Source: CADEFQ01 sp050185195 (lineage in GTDB: Bacteria > Pseudomonadota > Gammaproteobacteria > Steroidobacterales > Steroidobacteraceae). Taken from it: a stretch of 64,000 bases of DNA. A program made the position numbers and the translations under genes. The stretch is from contig JBFWZQ010000004.1 of assembly GCA_050185195.1 (NCBI GenBank), positions 124,001-188,000 on the forward strand, written 5' to 3'. Positions 35,795-44,486 of this stretch are shown one piece after another (positions within the stretch are counted from its first letter, which is position 1; every line of letters begins with the position of its first letter). Below the pieces are notes generated by a model. The model did no database searches, had not been told where the DNA came from, and saw only the letters and a list, made by a program, of their open reading frames with translations.

Positions 35795-35795
35795 T
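35790..35795 (+). promoter_or_regulatory. Perfect -10 hexamer for the fabD operon
   Basis: TATAAT overlaps the rhombosortase stop codon and lies about 30 nt upstream of fabD. The leader contains AGGA before the ATG. The -35 is weak. Confidence 0.5.
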
Positions 35796-35825
35796 CCGCG
35801 CCCCCGAGGGTTGACAGGACCACGC

Positions 35826-36770
35826 ATGGGCCTCGCATTCGTATTTCCCGGCCAGGGCTCGCAATCGATCGGCATGCTCGCGGCGCTCGCAGCGGCCGAT
35901 CCGGTCGTGCATGAAACGTTCGACTCGGCTTCCGCCGTGCTGGGCTACGACCTCTGGGCGCTCGTGCAGGCCGGGCCCGCGGAGCGCCTGAACGAGACGG
36001 AATGTACGCAGCCCGCCATGCTCGCCGCGGGCTACGCCACCTGGCGCGCCTGGCAGGCACGCGGAGGTCGCGCGCCGGATGCCGTCTCGGGCCACAGCCT
36101 GGGGGAGTTCACGGCCCTCGTCGCCGCAGGTTCGCTCGATTTCGCGGCGGCGATCGCGCTGGTGCAATTCCGTGGCCGGGCCATGCAGGAGGCGGTGCCG
36201 CTCGGCACCGGCGCCATGGCAGCCGTGCTGGGCCTCGACGATGCCGGGATCGAAGCGGCCTGCCGCGAGGCGGCGCAGGGCGCCGTGGTCGAACCCGTGA
36301 ACTACAACTCACCCGGGCAGGTCGTCATCGCCGGTGAGGCGGCCGCAGTGGCACGCGCCATGGAATCCGCCAAGGCGCGGGGCGCCAAGCGCGCGGTGCT
36401 GCTCCCCGTGAGCGTGCCCTCGCACAGCAGCCTGATGCGGGGTGCGGCCGAGCGGTTGCGGGAGCGCCTGGCCGGCGTGGCCGTCAGCCGGCCGCGCATT
36501 CCTTACTACAGCGCGGTCGATGCGCAGGCACACACGGAGCCCGACGACATCCGCGCGACGCTCGTGGCGCAGCTCGCGCAACCGGTGCGCTGGACGACGA
36601 CCGTGCGCGCGTTGCTCGACGCGTCGCTCGAGGTCGTGGTGGAATGCGGCCCAGGCAAGGTGCTGACGAGCCTCAACAAGCGTATCGACAAGCGTCCCGG
36701 AGTCACCTGCCTCGCGGTCGAGGACCCCGCGTCGATCGATGCTGCGCTGGCCGCGGCCAAGGGAGCCTGA
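35826..36770 (+). CDS. fabD: Malonyl-CoA:ACP transacylase
   Basis: 314 residues. FVFPGQGSQSIGM at the N-terminus, catalytic Ser91 in GHSLGE and His in VPSHSSLM (about 200) are intact. It loads malonyl groups on AcpP for fatty acid elongation. It begins a conserved operon, fabD-fabG-acpP-fabF and beyond. fabH and plsX, usually upstream, are replaced by the rhombosortase. Confidence 0.96.
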   Translation: MGLAFVFPGQGSQSIGMLAALAAADPVVHETFDSASAVLGYDLWALVQAGPAERLNETECTQPAMLAAGYATWRAWQARGGRAPDAVSGHSLGEFTALVAAGSLDFAAAIALVQFRGRAMQEAVPLGTGAMAAVLGLDDAGIEAACREAAQGAVVEPVNYNSPGQVVIAGEAAAVARAMESAKARGAKRAVLLPVSVPSHSSLMRGAAERLRERLAGVAVSRPRIPYYSAVDAQAHTEPDDIRATLVAQLAQPVRWTTTVRALLDASLEVVVECGPGKVLTSLNKRIDKRPGVTCLAVEDPASIDAALAAAKGA

Positions 36771-36772
36771 AC

Positions 36773-37513
36773 ATGCTCGAGAATGATGTTGCGCTCGTGA
36801 CGGGCGCCTCGCGCGGCATCGGTCGCGCCATCGCCGCCTGGCTCGGGGCCGCGGGTGCCACCGTCATCGGTACATCGACCTCCGCGGAAGGCGCCGCGCG
36901 GTTTGGCGCCGAACTGGCGGCTGCGGGCCACCGGGGGCGCGGTGTCGTGCTCGACGTGGGCGAGGGCGCCTCGATCGATGCCTTGCTCGCCGATCTCGAC
37001 GCGCAAGGCGAACTGCCGACCATCCTCGTCAACAACGCCGCCGTCACCCGTGACGGCCTGCTGCTGCGCATGAAGCAGGACGACTGGGACCGCGTCATCG
37101 CGACGAACCTCACGTCGGTATTTCGCCTCACGAAAGCCTGCCTCAAGCGCATGATGAAAGAGCGCCGCGGGCGCATCGTGAACCTCACGTCGATCGTCGC
37201 GCTCACGGGAAACCCCGGCCAGGTGAACTACGCCGCCGCGAAAGCCGGCCTGCTGGGATTCACCAAGTCGCTCGCGAAGGAAGTCGCGAGCCGCGGCATC
37301 ACGGTCAATGCGGTGGCGCCCGGCTTCATCGACACCGACATGACACGCGCGCTCAATGACGAGCAGCGCAGCGCGCTCCTCGCACAGATTCCGATGGCGC
37401 GGCTCGGGACGGCGGCCGACGTCGCGGCGGCCGTCGGCTTCCTCTGTTCACCCGCGGCCGGCTACATCAGCGGCGAAACGCTGCACGTGAATGGCGGCAT
37501 GTTCATGCCGTGA
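36773..37513 (+). CDS. fabG: 3-oxoacyl-ACP reductase
   Basis: 246 residues. The NADP motif GASRGIG (11-17), NNAA (87-90) and the Ser140-Tyr153-Lys157 triad identify FabG. It reduces 3-ketoacyl-ACP using NADPH. It starts 2 nt after fabD, and ends 171 nt before acpP. Confidence 0.96.
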   Translation: MLENDVALVTGASRGIGRAIAAWLGAAGATVIGTSTSAEGAARFGAELAAAGHRGRGVVLDVGEGASIDALLADLDAQGELPTILVNNAAVTRDGLLLRMKQDDWDRVIATNLTSVFRLTKACLKRMMKERRGRIVNLTSIVALTGNPGQVNYAAAKAGLLGFTKSLAKEVASRGITVNAVAPGFIDTDMTRALNDEQRSALLAQIPMARLGTAADVAAAVGFLCSPAAGYISGETLHVNGGMFMP

Positions 37514-37684
37514 CGCGCCCGCGCCACGCGTGATCTGGCCGGAATATTCGGTTTTGTGTGCAAAAACAGGCACTCGCAGGCGATGCAGGTGGCGGGGTCA
37601 GGGGTGTTCCCCTACAATACCGCGCCCATTCGGCCGGCCTGACTGCGGCCCATACCAAAGATAAGTCACGAGGACACCACTGAG
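37514..37684 (+). promoter_or_regulatory. fabG-acpP intergenic leader with possible acpP promoter
   Basis: 171 bp. A -10-like TACAAT (37613-37618) lies about 67 nt before the acpP ATG, with no clear -35. Separate promotion of highly expressed acpP is known in other bacteria; here it is inferred from the gap. Confidence 0.4.
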
Positions 37685-37924
37685 ATGAGTACTGTTGAAC
37701 AGCAAGTAAAAGCCATCGTCGCCGAGCAGCTGGGCGTCAAGGCGGAACAGGTCACGAGCGGCGCCTCGTTCGTCGACGACCTGGGCGCCGACTCGCTGGA
37801 CACGGTCGAACTGGTCATGGCGCTCGAGGAGGAATTCGAAATCGAGATTCCCGACGAGGACGCCGAGAAGATCACGACGGTGCAGCAGGCCATCACCTAC
37901 ATCAACGAACGCCGCAAATCGTGA
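37685..37924 (+). CDS. acpP: Acyl carrier protein
   Basis: 79 residues, highly acidic. Ser37 in GADSLDTVELVMALEEEF carries the 4'-phosphopantetheine arm. It shuttles acyl chains among FabD, FabF and FabG. The gene sits between fabG and fabF as in Pseudomonas and E. coli. Confidence 0.98.
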   Translation: MSTVEQQVKAIVAEQLGVKAEQVTSGASFVDDLGADSLDTVELVMALEEEFEIEIPDEDAEKITTVQQAITYINERRKS

Positions 37925-37990
37925 GCTTCGTGGCGCCGGGCAACCGGCGCCCTTCCGTCCCGTCGGCCGCACGAGGTGCGAAAGGTTCGC

Positions 37991-39238
37991 GTGGGTAATC
38001 GCCGCGTCGTCGTCACAGGTATCGGCATCGTCTCCCCGGTCGGGAGCACCCTTGAAAGCGCCTGGGCGGCCATATTGGCCGGCGAGAGCGGCATCGGCCC
38101 GATCACGCGTTTCGACGTGTCGGCTTTCGCGACCCGCTTCGCGGGTGCGACGCGCGGCTTCGACGTCACGGCGTATCTGTCCCCCAAGGAAGCGCGCCGC
38201 ATGGATCCGTTCATGCACTACGGCGTTGCGGCCGGCGTGCAGGCGGTCAATGACGCCGGCATCGACTTCTCGAAGGAAGACCCGACGCGCAGCGGCGTGA
38301 TCATGGGCTCCGGCATCGGCGGCCTCGAAGGCATGGAGCGCGAGATCGGCACGTGGGCAACGACGCAGAACCCGCGCAAGATTTCCCCGTTCTACATCCC
38401 GGGCACGATCATCAACATGATCGCCGGGCATCTTTCGATCCGATACGGGATCAACGGGCCGAACCTCGCCGTGGTGTCGGCGTGCACGAGTTCGACGCAC
38501 GCGATCGGGCTCGCGATGCGCATGATCCAGCACGGCGACGCCGACATCATGATCGCGGGCGGCGCCGAGCATGCGAGCACGCCGACGGCACTGGCCGGCT
38601 TCAGCCAGGCGAAGGCACTCTCCGAAAGGAATGACTCGCCGCAAGCCGCAAGCCGCCCCTGGGATCGCGACCGTGACGGCTTCGTGATGGGCGACGGCGG
38701 CGGTGCGATGATCATCGAGGACCTCGAGCACGCGAGGGCGCGCGGCGCGCGCATCTACGCCGAGGTCATCGGCTTCGGCATGAGTGGCGACGCCTATCAC
38801 ATGACGGCCCCGCCGGACGACGGCAACGGTGCCCGCATCGCGATGGCGAACGCATTGCGCGACGCGGCCATTGCCCCGGACGCGGTGCAATACCTGAACG
38901 CCCACGCGACCTCGACGCCGCTCGGCGACGTGGCGGAGACGATCGCGATCAAGGGCGCCTTCGGCGACCACGCGGCACGACTCGCCGTGAGTTCGACCAA
39001 GTCGATGACGGGACACCTGCTGGGTGCCGCGGGCGTCGTCGAAGGAATTTTCTCGGTGCTGGCGATCCGCGACGGCGTCGCGCCGCCGACGATCAATCTC
39101 GACAACGCCGATCCTGCCTGCGACCTCGACTACGTACCGAACACCGCCCGCCGCATGCCGATCGAAGTGTCGATGTCGAATTCCTTCGGTTTCGGCGGCA
39201 CGAACGGCACCGTCATCTTTCGCCGCTTCAGCGGCTGA
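37991..39238 (+). CDS. fabF: 3-oxoacyl-ACP synthase II
   Basis: 415 residues from GTG 37991, preceded by AAAGG; a GTG at 37976 is also open but would add residues beyond the normal start VGNRRVVVTG. The Cys165 (SACTSS), His305 (NAHATST) and His342 (MTGHLLG) triad is intact. It condenses malonyl-ACP with acyl-ACP, including unsaturated chains. Confidence 0.96.
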   Translation: MGNRRVVVTGIGIVSPVGSTLESAWAAILAGESGIGPITRFDVSAFATRFAGATRGFDVTAYLSPKEARRMDPFMHYGVAAGVQAVNDAGIDFSKEDPTRSGVIMGSGIGGLEGMEREIGTWATTQNPRKISPFYIPGTIINMIAGHLSIRYGINGPNLAVVSACTSSTHAIGLAMRMIQHGDADIMIAGGAEHASTPTALAGFSQAKALSERNDSPQAASRPWDRDRDGFVMGDGGGAMIIEDLEHARARGARIYAEVIGFGMSGDAYHMTAPPDDGNGARIAMANALRDAAIAPDAVQYLNAHATSTPLGDVAETIAIKGAFGDHAARLAVSSTKSMTGHLLGAAGVVEGIFSVLAIRDGVAPPTINLDNADPACDLDYVPNTARRMPIEVSMSNSFGFGGTNGTVIFRRFSG

Positions 39239-39252
39239 GCCGCTCCGTGGCC

Positions 39253-40641
39253 ATGGCCGCGGGGCGTCGCCGACTCGGGATTCCGCCTCGCGCGCTGCGC
39301 CAACTCGTCGGCGCGCGACCCGGTTATTTCCCGGCCCTGTTCGACAGCGCTGCGCTGCCTGCGGGTGACCGCCACGGCGGGCGGACGCTGCTGGCCGCGG
39401 CACCGGACGCATTGGTTGCGCTTGACCGGGAAAACCGGCTCGTGGCGCGCGGCGCGCTGCCGGCGCAGGTTGCCGCGCGCGCAGGTACGGAAGGCGGATT
39501 CTTCGAGGCGCTCGATGCCTGGTGGCGGGACGCCCACGCGCGTGATGCGGACACCGCCGGGCTTGCGGGCGGCTGGGTCGTCTACCTCGGTTACGAAGTC
39601 GCCCCCGAGATCGAGCCGTGCCTGCGATTGCCCGTCGGGCGCCTGCCCTGGCGCGCCCTCGCCCTGCGCGTTCGCGGCGCGCTGGTGCATGACCTGCAAT
39701 CAGGCACCGTCGAAATCGAAACGGCGGTGCAGGATGAAGCGCTGCTCGAGGAAATCGCGCACCAGGTGGCCGCCGGGCAGGGCGCACCATCGCCGGTTTC
39801 GCCCGCGGGCATGGGCGCCATGGAAATCGAGGAAGAGCCCGCCGCGCGATTTCTTGCAAGGGTGGCCGGCGCGCAGGCGCATATACGCGCCGGCGACATT
39901 TACCAGGCGAACCTGTCGCGCTGGTGGCGTGCACGATGGCCAGCCGGATCGGAAGGCCTGTACGAGCGGCTGCGGGCCGCGAACCCGGCGCCCTTTGCGG
40001 CCTACGCCCGCTTTCCCGGCCTCGATATCCTGAGTTCTTCCCCCGAACGACTGCTGGCGCTCGACGGGCGAGTGGCCAGCACGCGGCCGATTGCCGGCAC
40101 GCGGCCGCGCAGCCGCCGGCCGGGCGAGGACGAGCGCGAAATGCAGGGTCTCGCTGCGCATCCGAAGGAGCGCGCCGAGCACGTGATGCTGATCGACCTC
40201 GAACGCAACGACCTGGGACGGGTCTGCGAGGCCGGCAGCGTGCACGTCGATGAGTTCATGGCGGTCGAAAGCTACGCGCATGTGCATCACATCGTTTCGA
40301 ACGTACGCGGCATCCTGCGAACCGGGGTGACACCCATCGACGCATTGCGTGCCCTGTTCCCGGGAGGCACGATCACCGGCGTGCCGAAAGTGCGCTGCAT
40401 GCAACTGATCGCGGAGCTGGAAGGCGAGGGCCGCGACGCTTATACGGGCTCGCTCGGCTGGCTCTCGCCCTCCGGCAACGCCGATTTCAACATCCTCATT
40501 CGCACGCTCACCCTCGCCGATGGGCAACTCGAGGCGCGCGCCGGTGCCGGCATCGTGGCGGATTCGAACCCGGAGCGGGAGCTCGAGGAGACACGCGCCA
40601 AGGCGCGCGGCCTGCTCGCGGCGTTCGGGGTGGACGGTTGA
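39253..40641 (+). CDS. pabB: Aminodeoxychorismate synthase component I
   Basis: 462 residues from ATG 39253 (GTG 39247 is an alternative). The chorismate-binding C-terminal half carries the usual motifs: GDIYQANLSR, EDEREMQGLAAHPKERAEHVMLID in part, and GTITGVPKVR. It should convert chorismate and ammonia to 4-amino-4-deoxychorismate for folate. At the position of the PabB nucleophilic lysine (PIKGT) it has PIAGT with Ala281, as in anthranilate synthases. pabC follows with a one-base overlap, so the PabB role is favoured. pabA is not in the window. Confidence 0.88.
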   Translation: MAAGRRRLGIPPRALRQLVGARPGYFPALFDSAALPAGDRHGGRTLLAAAPDALVALDRENRLVARGALPAQVAARAGTEGGFFEALDAWWRDAHARDADTAGLAGGWVVYLGYEVAPEIEPCLRLPVGRLPWRALALRVRGALVHDLQSGTVEIETAVQDEALLEEIAHQVAAGQGAPSPVSPAGMGAMEIEEEPAARFLARVAGAQAHIRAGDIYQANLSRWWRARWPAGSEGLYERLRAANPAPFAAYARFPGLDILSSSPERLLALDGRVASTRPIAGTRPRSRRPGEDEREMQGLAAHPKERAEHVMLIDLERNDLGRVCEAGSVHVDEFMAVESYAHVHHIVSNVRGILRTGVTPIDALRALFPGGTITGVPKVRCMQLIAELEGEGRDAYTGSLGWLSPSGNADFNILIRTLTLADGQLEARAGAGIVADSNPERELEETRAKARGLLAAFGVDG

Positions 40642-41471
40642 TGCTCGCGGCCTGGGTGAATGGCGCACGAGCCGGGTCGATCGGTCTCGCCGATCGCGGC
40701 TTGCACTACGGCGACGGCCTCTTCGAGACGATCGGGGCGAGCGAAGGCCGCGCCCGGTTCCTCGCGGCACATCTCGCGCGCCTCTCGCATGGGTGCGCGG
40801 CGTTGGCCATTCCGGTGCCGGCACCCGAAGTGCTGCGCCTCGAAATCGCGCGTGCCGCGCAGCTTGCGCCGCGCGTCCTGGTCAAGGTGATCGTCACGCG
40901 CGGCGACGCGATCGAGCGGGGTTATGCGTACAGCGGCGCGGAAACGCCGACGCGCATCGTGTGCGCGTACGCCTGGCCCGAAGGACCCGACGGCGTGCGG
41001 CCGCCCGCGCGCGCCGCACTGGCGGCGCTGCGCAGCGGGCGCCCGCTGCTGGCGGGTGTCAAGCACCTGAACCGGCTGGAGCAGGTGCTCGCGCGGCAGG
41101 AAGCACGGCAACGCGGCCTCGACGAAGTCATACTTGCCGGCGATGGGCACTGCATTGCCGGCGGCAGCATGACGAATGTATTCGCACTCGCGGCCGGCCG
41201 CCTCGTGACGCCGCCTGTCGCGCACTGCGCCGTGGCAGGCGTGCTGCGCGGGCAGCTGCTCGCAGCCGCCTCGCACCTCGGGCTGGCCACCAGCGAACAG
41301 CCGCTCAAACGCGCGGACCTGGTCGAAGCCGAGGCACTGTGGCTGACCAACGCGAGGGTGGGCGTCTGGCCTGTGGCCACGTTCGAAGATCGAATTTATG
41401 CCGCGCACGAGTACACGCCACTGATGCAACAGGCAGTGCACGAGGCGGCGCACGGGCGCATCGATGCCTAG
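40641..41471 (+). CDS. pabC: 4-amino-4-deoxychorismate lyase
   Basis: 276 residues, fold type IV PLP enzyme. The PLP lysine is Lys141 in GVKHLNR; DRGLHYGDGLFET at the N-terminus is characteristic. It releases p-aminobenzoate and pyruvate from the PabB product. ATG 40641 overlaps the pabB stop by one base; mltG overlaps its end by 8 nt. Confidence 0.93.
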   Translation: MLAAWVNGARAGSIGLADRGLHYGDGLFETIGASEGRARFLAAHLARLSHGCAALAIPVPAPEVLRLEIARAAQLAPRVLVKVIVTRGDAIERGYAYSGAETPTRIVCAYAWPEGPDGVRPPARAALAALRSGRPLLAGVKHLNRLEQVLARQEARQRGLDEVILAGDGHCIAGGSMTNVFALAAGRLVTPPVAHCAVAGVLRGQLLAAASHLGLATSEQPLKRADLVEAEALWLTNARVGVWPVATFEDRIYAAHEYTPLMQQAVHEAAHGRIDA

Positions 41472-42507
41472 GCGGCGCGTCCCGGTATGGCCGTTCGTGG
41501 CGCTGGCCGCGCTGCTCGCGGCGCTCGCGATCGGCGCCGTCGCGTGGATGGAACGGCTGATGGACGCACCGGGGCCGCACGCCGAAGTCGTGCGCGTGCA
41601 TGTCTATCCCGGGCGCAGCCTGCGGGCGACCCTGCAGGACATCGAAGGGCACGGTGCGCTGCGCGATGCGCGGGCCGTGGAATGGTACGTGCGCCTGCAC
41701 GGCGGCGCTGTCGCGGCCAAGGCCGGCAACTACGACCTGCCGGCCGGGGCGACGCCGCGCGAGATCCTTGCGCAGCTCGACGCCGGGCGGGTCGTGCTCG
41801 AACAGCTCACGGTGGTGGAAGGATGGACGTTCGCGGACATGCAGCGGGCGATCGATGCACATCCGCGCATCAGGCACACGCTGAAAGGCGCGACCGCGGG
41901 CGCCGTGATGCGCGCGATCGGGCATGCCGGTGAACATCCGGAAGGTCGTTTTTTCCCGGACACCTACCGGTTCGCCGACGGCACCACGGATCGCGAGCTC
42001 TACCGCCTGGCTTTCGACACCATGACACGCGAGCTGGCGGCCGCCTGGCAGGCGCGGCACATGGAGTTGCCGCTCGCGAACGCGGACGAGGCGCTGGTGC
42101 TGGCATCGATCGTCGAGAAGGAAACGGCGCTCGCCAGCGAGCGGCCGCTGATCGCCGGGGTCTTCGTGACGCGCCTGCGCAAGGGCATGCGCCTGCAGAC
42201 CGACCCGACGGTCATCTATGGCCTTGGCAGCCGATACGACGGAGACATCCGCCGTCGCGATCTCCTCGCCGACACGCCGTACAACACGTATACGCGGGCG
42301 GGATTGCCACCGACGCCGATCGCGCTGCCGGGACGGGAAGCATTGCTCGCTGCCGTGCAGCCCGACGAGAGCGGGGCGTTGTATTTCGTGGCCACGGGCA
42401 AGGGCGATGGCTCGCATGTCTTCTCGAAGACGCTCGCGGAGCACAACGCGGCCGTGGCGCGTTACCTCGCCCGGTTGCGCGCCCGCGCGGCGACGACGGC
42501 AAAATGA
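41464..42507 (+). CDS. mltG: Endolytic murein transglycosylase
   Basis: 347 residues. One N-terminal transmembrane anchor (about 9-28), a LysM-like part (about 45-110) and the YceG catalytic domain follow. The catalytic Glu220 lies in IVEKET and NTYTRAGLPPTPI is conserved. It cleaves nascent glycan strands at the inner membrane and sets their length. Overlaps pabC by 8 nt and tmk by 4 nt. Confidence 0.95.
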   Translation: MPRRRVPVWPFVALAALLAALAIGAVAWMERLMDAPGPHAEVVRVHVYPGRSLRATLQDIEGHGALRDARAVEWYVRLHGGAVAAKAGNYDLPAGATPREILAQLDAGRVVLEQLTVVEGWTFADMQRAIDAHPRIRHTLKGATAGAVMRAIGHAGEHPEGRFFPDTYRFADGTTDRELYRLAFDTMTRELAAAWQARHMELPLANADEALVLASIVEKETALASERPLIAGVFVTRLRKGMRLQTDPTVIYGLGSRYDGDIRRRDLLADTPYNTYTRAGLPPTPIALPGREALLAAVQPDESGALYFVATGKGDGSHVFSKTLAEHNAAVARYLARLRARAATTAK

Positions 42508-43166
42508 GCGCCGTCGCAGGCATGAAGGAAGGGACCGACGTGGCGCGGGGACGTTTCATCACGCTCGAGGGCATCGAAGGGGCGGGCAAGTCGACACTGG
42601 CGTCGGCACTGCGCACGGCCATCGAGGCGCGGGGCATCGCGGTGCAGGTGACCCGCGAACCGGGCGGTACGCCGCTCGCCGAACGGTTGCGCGCGCTGGT
42701 GCTCGAGCGGGGCGACGAGCCGCTCGCGCCGCAGGCCGAGACGCTGCTGATGTTCGCGGCGCGACGCATCCACGTCGACAACCTGATCCGGCCGGCGCTG
42801 GAACGGGGCGCGTGGGTGCTCTGCGATCGATATACGGATGCGACACGTGCCTACCAGGGCGGCGGGCGCGGCGTGCCGGCCGATTTCATCGAGTCGCTCG
42901 CGCGCATGGTGCACCCCGACGTCAACCCCGACCTGACCTTGCTGCTCGACGTGCCGGTCGACCTGGGACTCACGCGCGCAGCTGCACGGCGCGGCGTGAA
43001 GGACCGGTTCGAAGCCGAGGATGTCGCCTTTTTCGAGCGGGTGCGGGCGCGTTATCTCGAGCTGGCCCGAAGGAATGGCCGCTTCGCGCGCATCGATGCC
43101 TCGCAGTCGTTCGCGACGGTGACGGCCGAGTCGGTGGCGGCGCTCGCGCCGCTGTGGTCCACATGA
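42504..43166 (+). CDS. tmk: Thymidylate kinase
   Basis: 220 residues. P-loop GIEGAGKST (23-31), DR in CDRYTDATRAYQGGGRG and the LID region REPGGTPLAE (DRX motif after it) are present. Converts dTMP to dTDP. ATG 42504 overlaps the mltG stop (ATGA), but the enzyme core begins at about residue 15, so a later start (42522 or 42540) is possible. holB overlaps by 4 nt. Confidence 0.95.
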   Translation: MSAVAGMKEGTDVARGRFITLEGIEGAGKSTLASALRTAIEARGIAVQVTREPGGTPLAERLRALVLERGDEPLAPQAETLLMFAARRIHVDNLIRPALERGAWVLCDRYTDATRAYQGGGRGVPADFIESLARMVHPDVNPDLTLLLDVPVDLGLTRAAARRGVKDRFEAEDVAFFERVRARYLELARRNGRFARIDASQSFATVTAESVAALAPLWST

Positions 43167-44116
43167 CGCCGGCCGATTGTTTCTGGCTGCAGCCGGCGCT
43201 CGGCGCGCTGCGCTCGGCGCACCGCGCCGGCAGGGCGGGACACGCGTTGCTGATCCACGCCGATCCCGGTTGCGGCGGGGATTGGCTGGCGACGTGGGTC
43301 GCGCAGCTGCTGCTCTGCCGGCGCGACACCGCCCCGTGCGGGGAGTGTGCCGATTGCCGCCAGTGCGCCGCCGGCCAGCATCCCGATGTCTTTCCCGTGG
43401 CGCCCAGCGCAGACTCGAAGCAGATCCGCGCCGAAGACGTGCGTGCCTTCTGCGCGGAACTGGCCCTGACGAGCCACGGCGGTGGATACCGCATCGGCAT
43501 CGTCTCGCCCGCCGACTCGCTCAATGCGGTGGCCGCCAACGCGCTGCTGAAGACCCTCGAGGAGCCGCCGCCGCGTACGCTGATCGTGCTGGCGAGCGCC
43601 ACGCCGTCGCGCCTGCCGGCCACGATTCGCAGCCGCTGCATGCGCCTGCGCGTCGCAGCGCCGGGCCGTGCGGCCACCTTCAAGTGGCTCGCTGCGCAGG
43701 GCAAGGATGGCGACTTCGCCGCCGCCGCCGATGTGCTGGGCGATGCGCCTCTCACGCTGCTCGCGGCCGACCTGGCGGACATCGCCCGCGCGCGCGCCGA
43801 GTCCGTGCAAGCGCTGGAGGCGGTCGAGCGGGGCGGGGTGGATCCCGCACAGCTCGCCGAACGCTGGTCGCGCGACGACTACGGCCTGCGGCTCGCCTGC
43901 GCCGAGGCCTGGCTCGTCGCGCAAATTCGCTTGTCAGCCACGGCGCCAACCGGGAATATAGCCCTGCAGTTCGGGTTGCTCGACGCGCTGCGCGAGCTGC
44001 GACGCGAGATCGACACTCCACTCAACAAGTCGGTGGCGCTCGAACGCTGGTTGTGGCGCCTCGCTGGCGCCGACGGCCAGCGGACGGGCAGGCCGCCCGC
44101 GCAACGAGGCGGCTGA
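43163..44116 (+). CDS. holB: DNA polymerase III delta' subunit
   Basis: 317 residues. The AAA+ fold has a degenerate P-loop (HADPGCGGDW), as expected for the non-ATPase delta' clamp-loader subunit. Four cysteines (LLCRRD, PCGECADCRQC) form the Zn site. NALLKTLEEPPP and TIRSRC (sensor 1 arginine-finger region) are conserved. The stop is 7 nt before pilZ. Overlaps tmk by 4 nt. Confidence 0.93.
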   Translation: MTPADCFWLQPALGALRSAHRAGRAGHALLIHADPGCGGDWLATWVAQLLLCRRDTAPCGECADCRQCAAGQHPDVFPVAPSADSKQIRAEDVRAFCAELALTSHGGGYRIGIVSPADSLNAVAANALLKTLEEPPPRTLIVLASATPSRLPATIRSRCMRLRVAAPGRAATFKWLAAQGKDGDFAAAADVLGDAPLTLLAADLADIARARAESVQALEAVERGGVDPAQLAERWSRDDYGLRLACAEAWLVAQIRLSATAPTGNIALQFGLLDALRELRREIDTPLNKSVALERWLWRLAGADGQRTGRPPAQRGG

Positions 44117-44123
44117 GGCACGG

Positions 44124-44486
44124 ATGAAGGACCCCACATCGCGCACCGGCAACAAACCCGGGCTCCTGACCCTGACGATCAAGGACAAGAGCGCGTTGTA
44201 CCTTGCGTACATGCCCTTCGTGAAAAACGGCGGGCTCTTCATCCCGACCAACAGCAACTATCGCCTCGGCGATGAAGTCTTCATGCTGCTGAACCTCATG
44301 GGTGAAGACGAAAAGCTGCCCGTGGCCGGCCGGGTGATCTGGGTCACGCCGAAGGGCGCGCAGGGCAAGCGCACGGCCGGCATCGGCGTGCAGTTCAGCG
44401 ACCAGGACCGTGGGCAGACGCAGAAGAAGATCGAGACCTATCTCGCCGGCGCGCTCTCCGGCGACAAGGCCACCCACACCATGTGA
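44124..44486 (+). CDS. pilZ: Type IV pilus PilZ protein
   Basis: 120 residues. Matches the PilZ protein of type IV pili: LTLTIKDKSALYLAYMPFVK, then GDEVFMLLNLMGE and GRVIWVTPKGAQGKRTAGIG. The RxxxR c-di-GMP motif is absent, as in true pilus PilZ. It is normally needed with FimX and PilB for pilus extension. Gene order tmk-holB-pilZ is conserved in Pseudomonas and Xanthomonas. It ends 1 nt from the convergent cNMP-rhodanese gene. Confidence 0.94.
   Translation: MKDPTSRTGNKPGLLTLTIKDKSALYLAYMPFVKNGGLFIPTNSNYRLGDEVFMLLNLMGEDEKLPVAGRVIWVTPKGAQGKRTAGIGVQFSDQDRGQTQKKIETYLAGALSGDKATHTM

Noticed and set aside
37598..39934. 778-residue antisense frame across acpP, fabF and pabB
   Set aside because: The opposite strand encodes three intact enzymes with catalytic residues; the antisense translation is Arg/His-rich with no family features.
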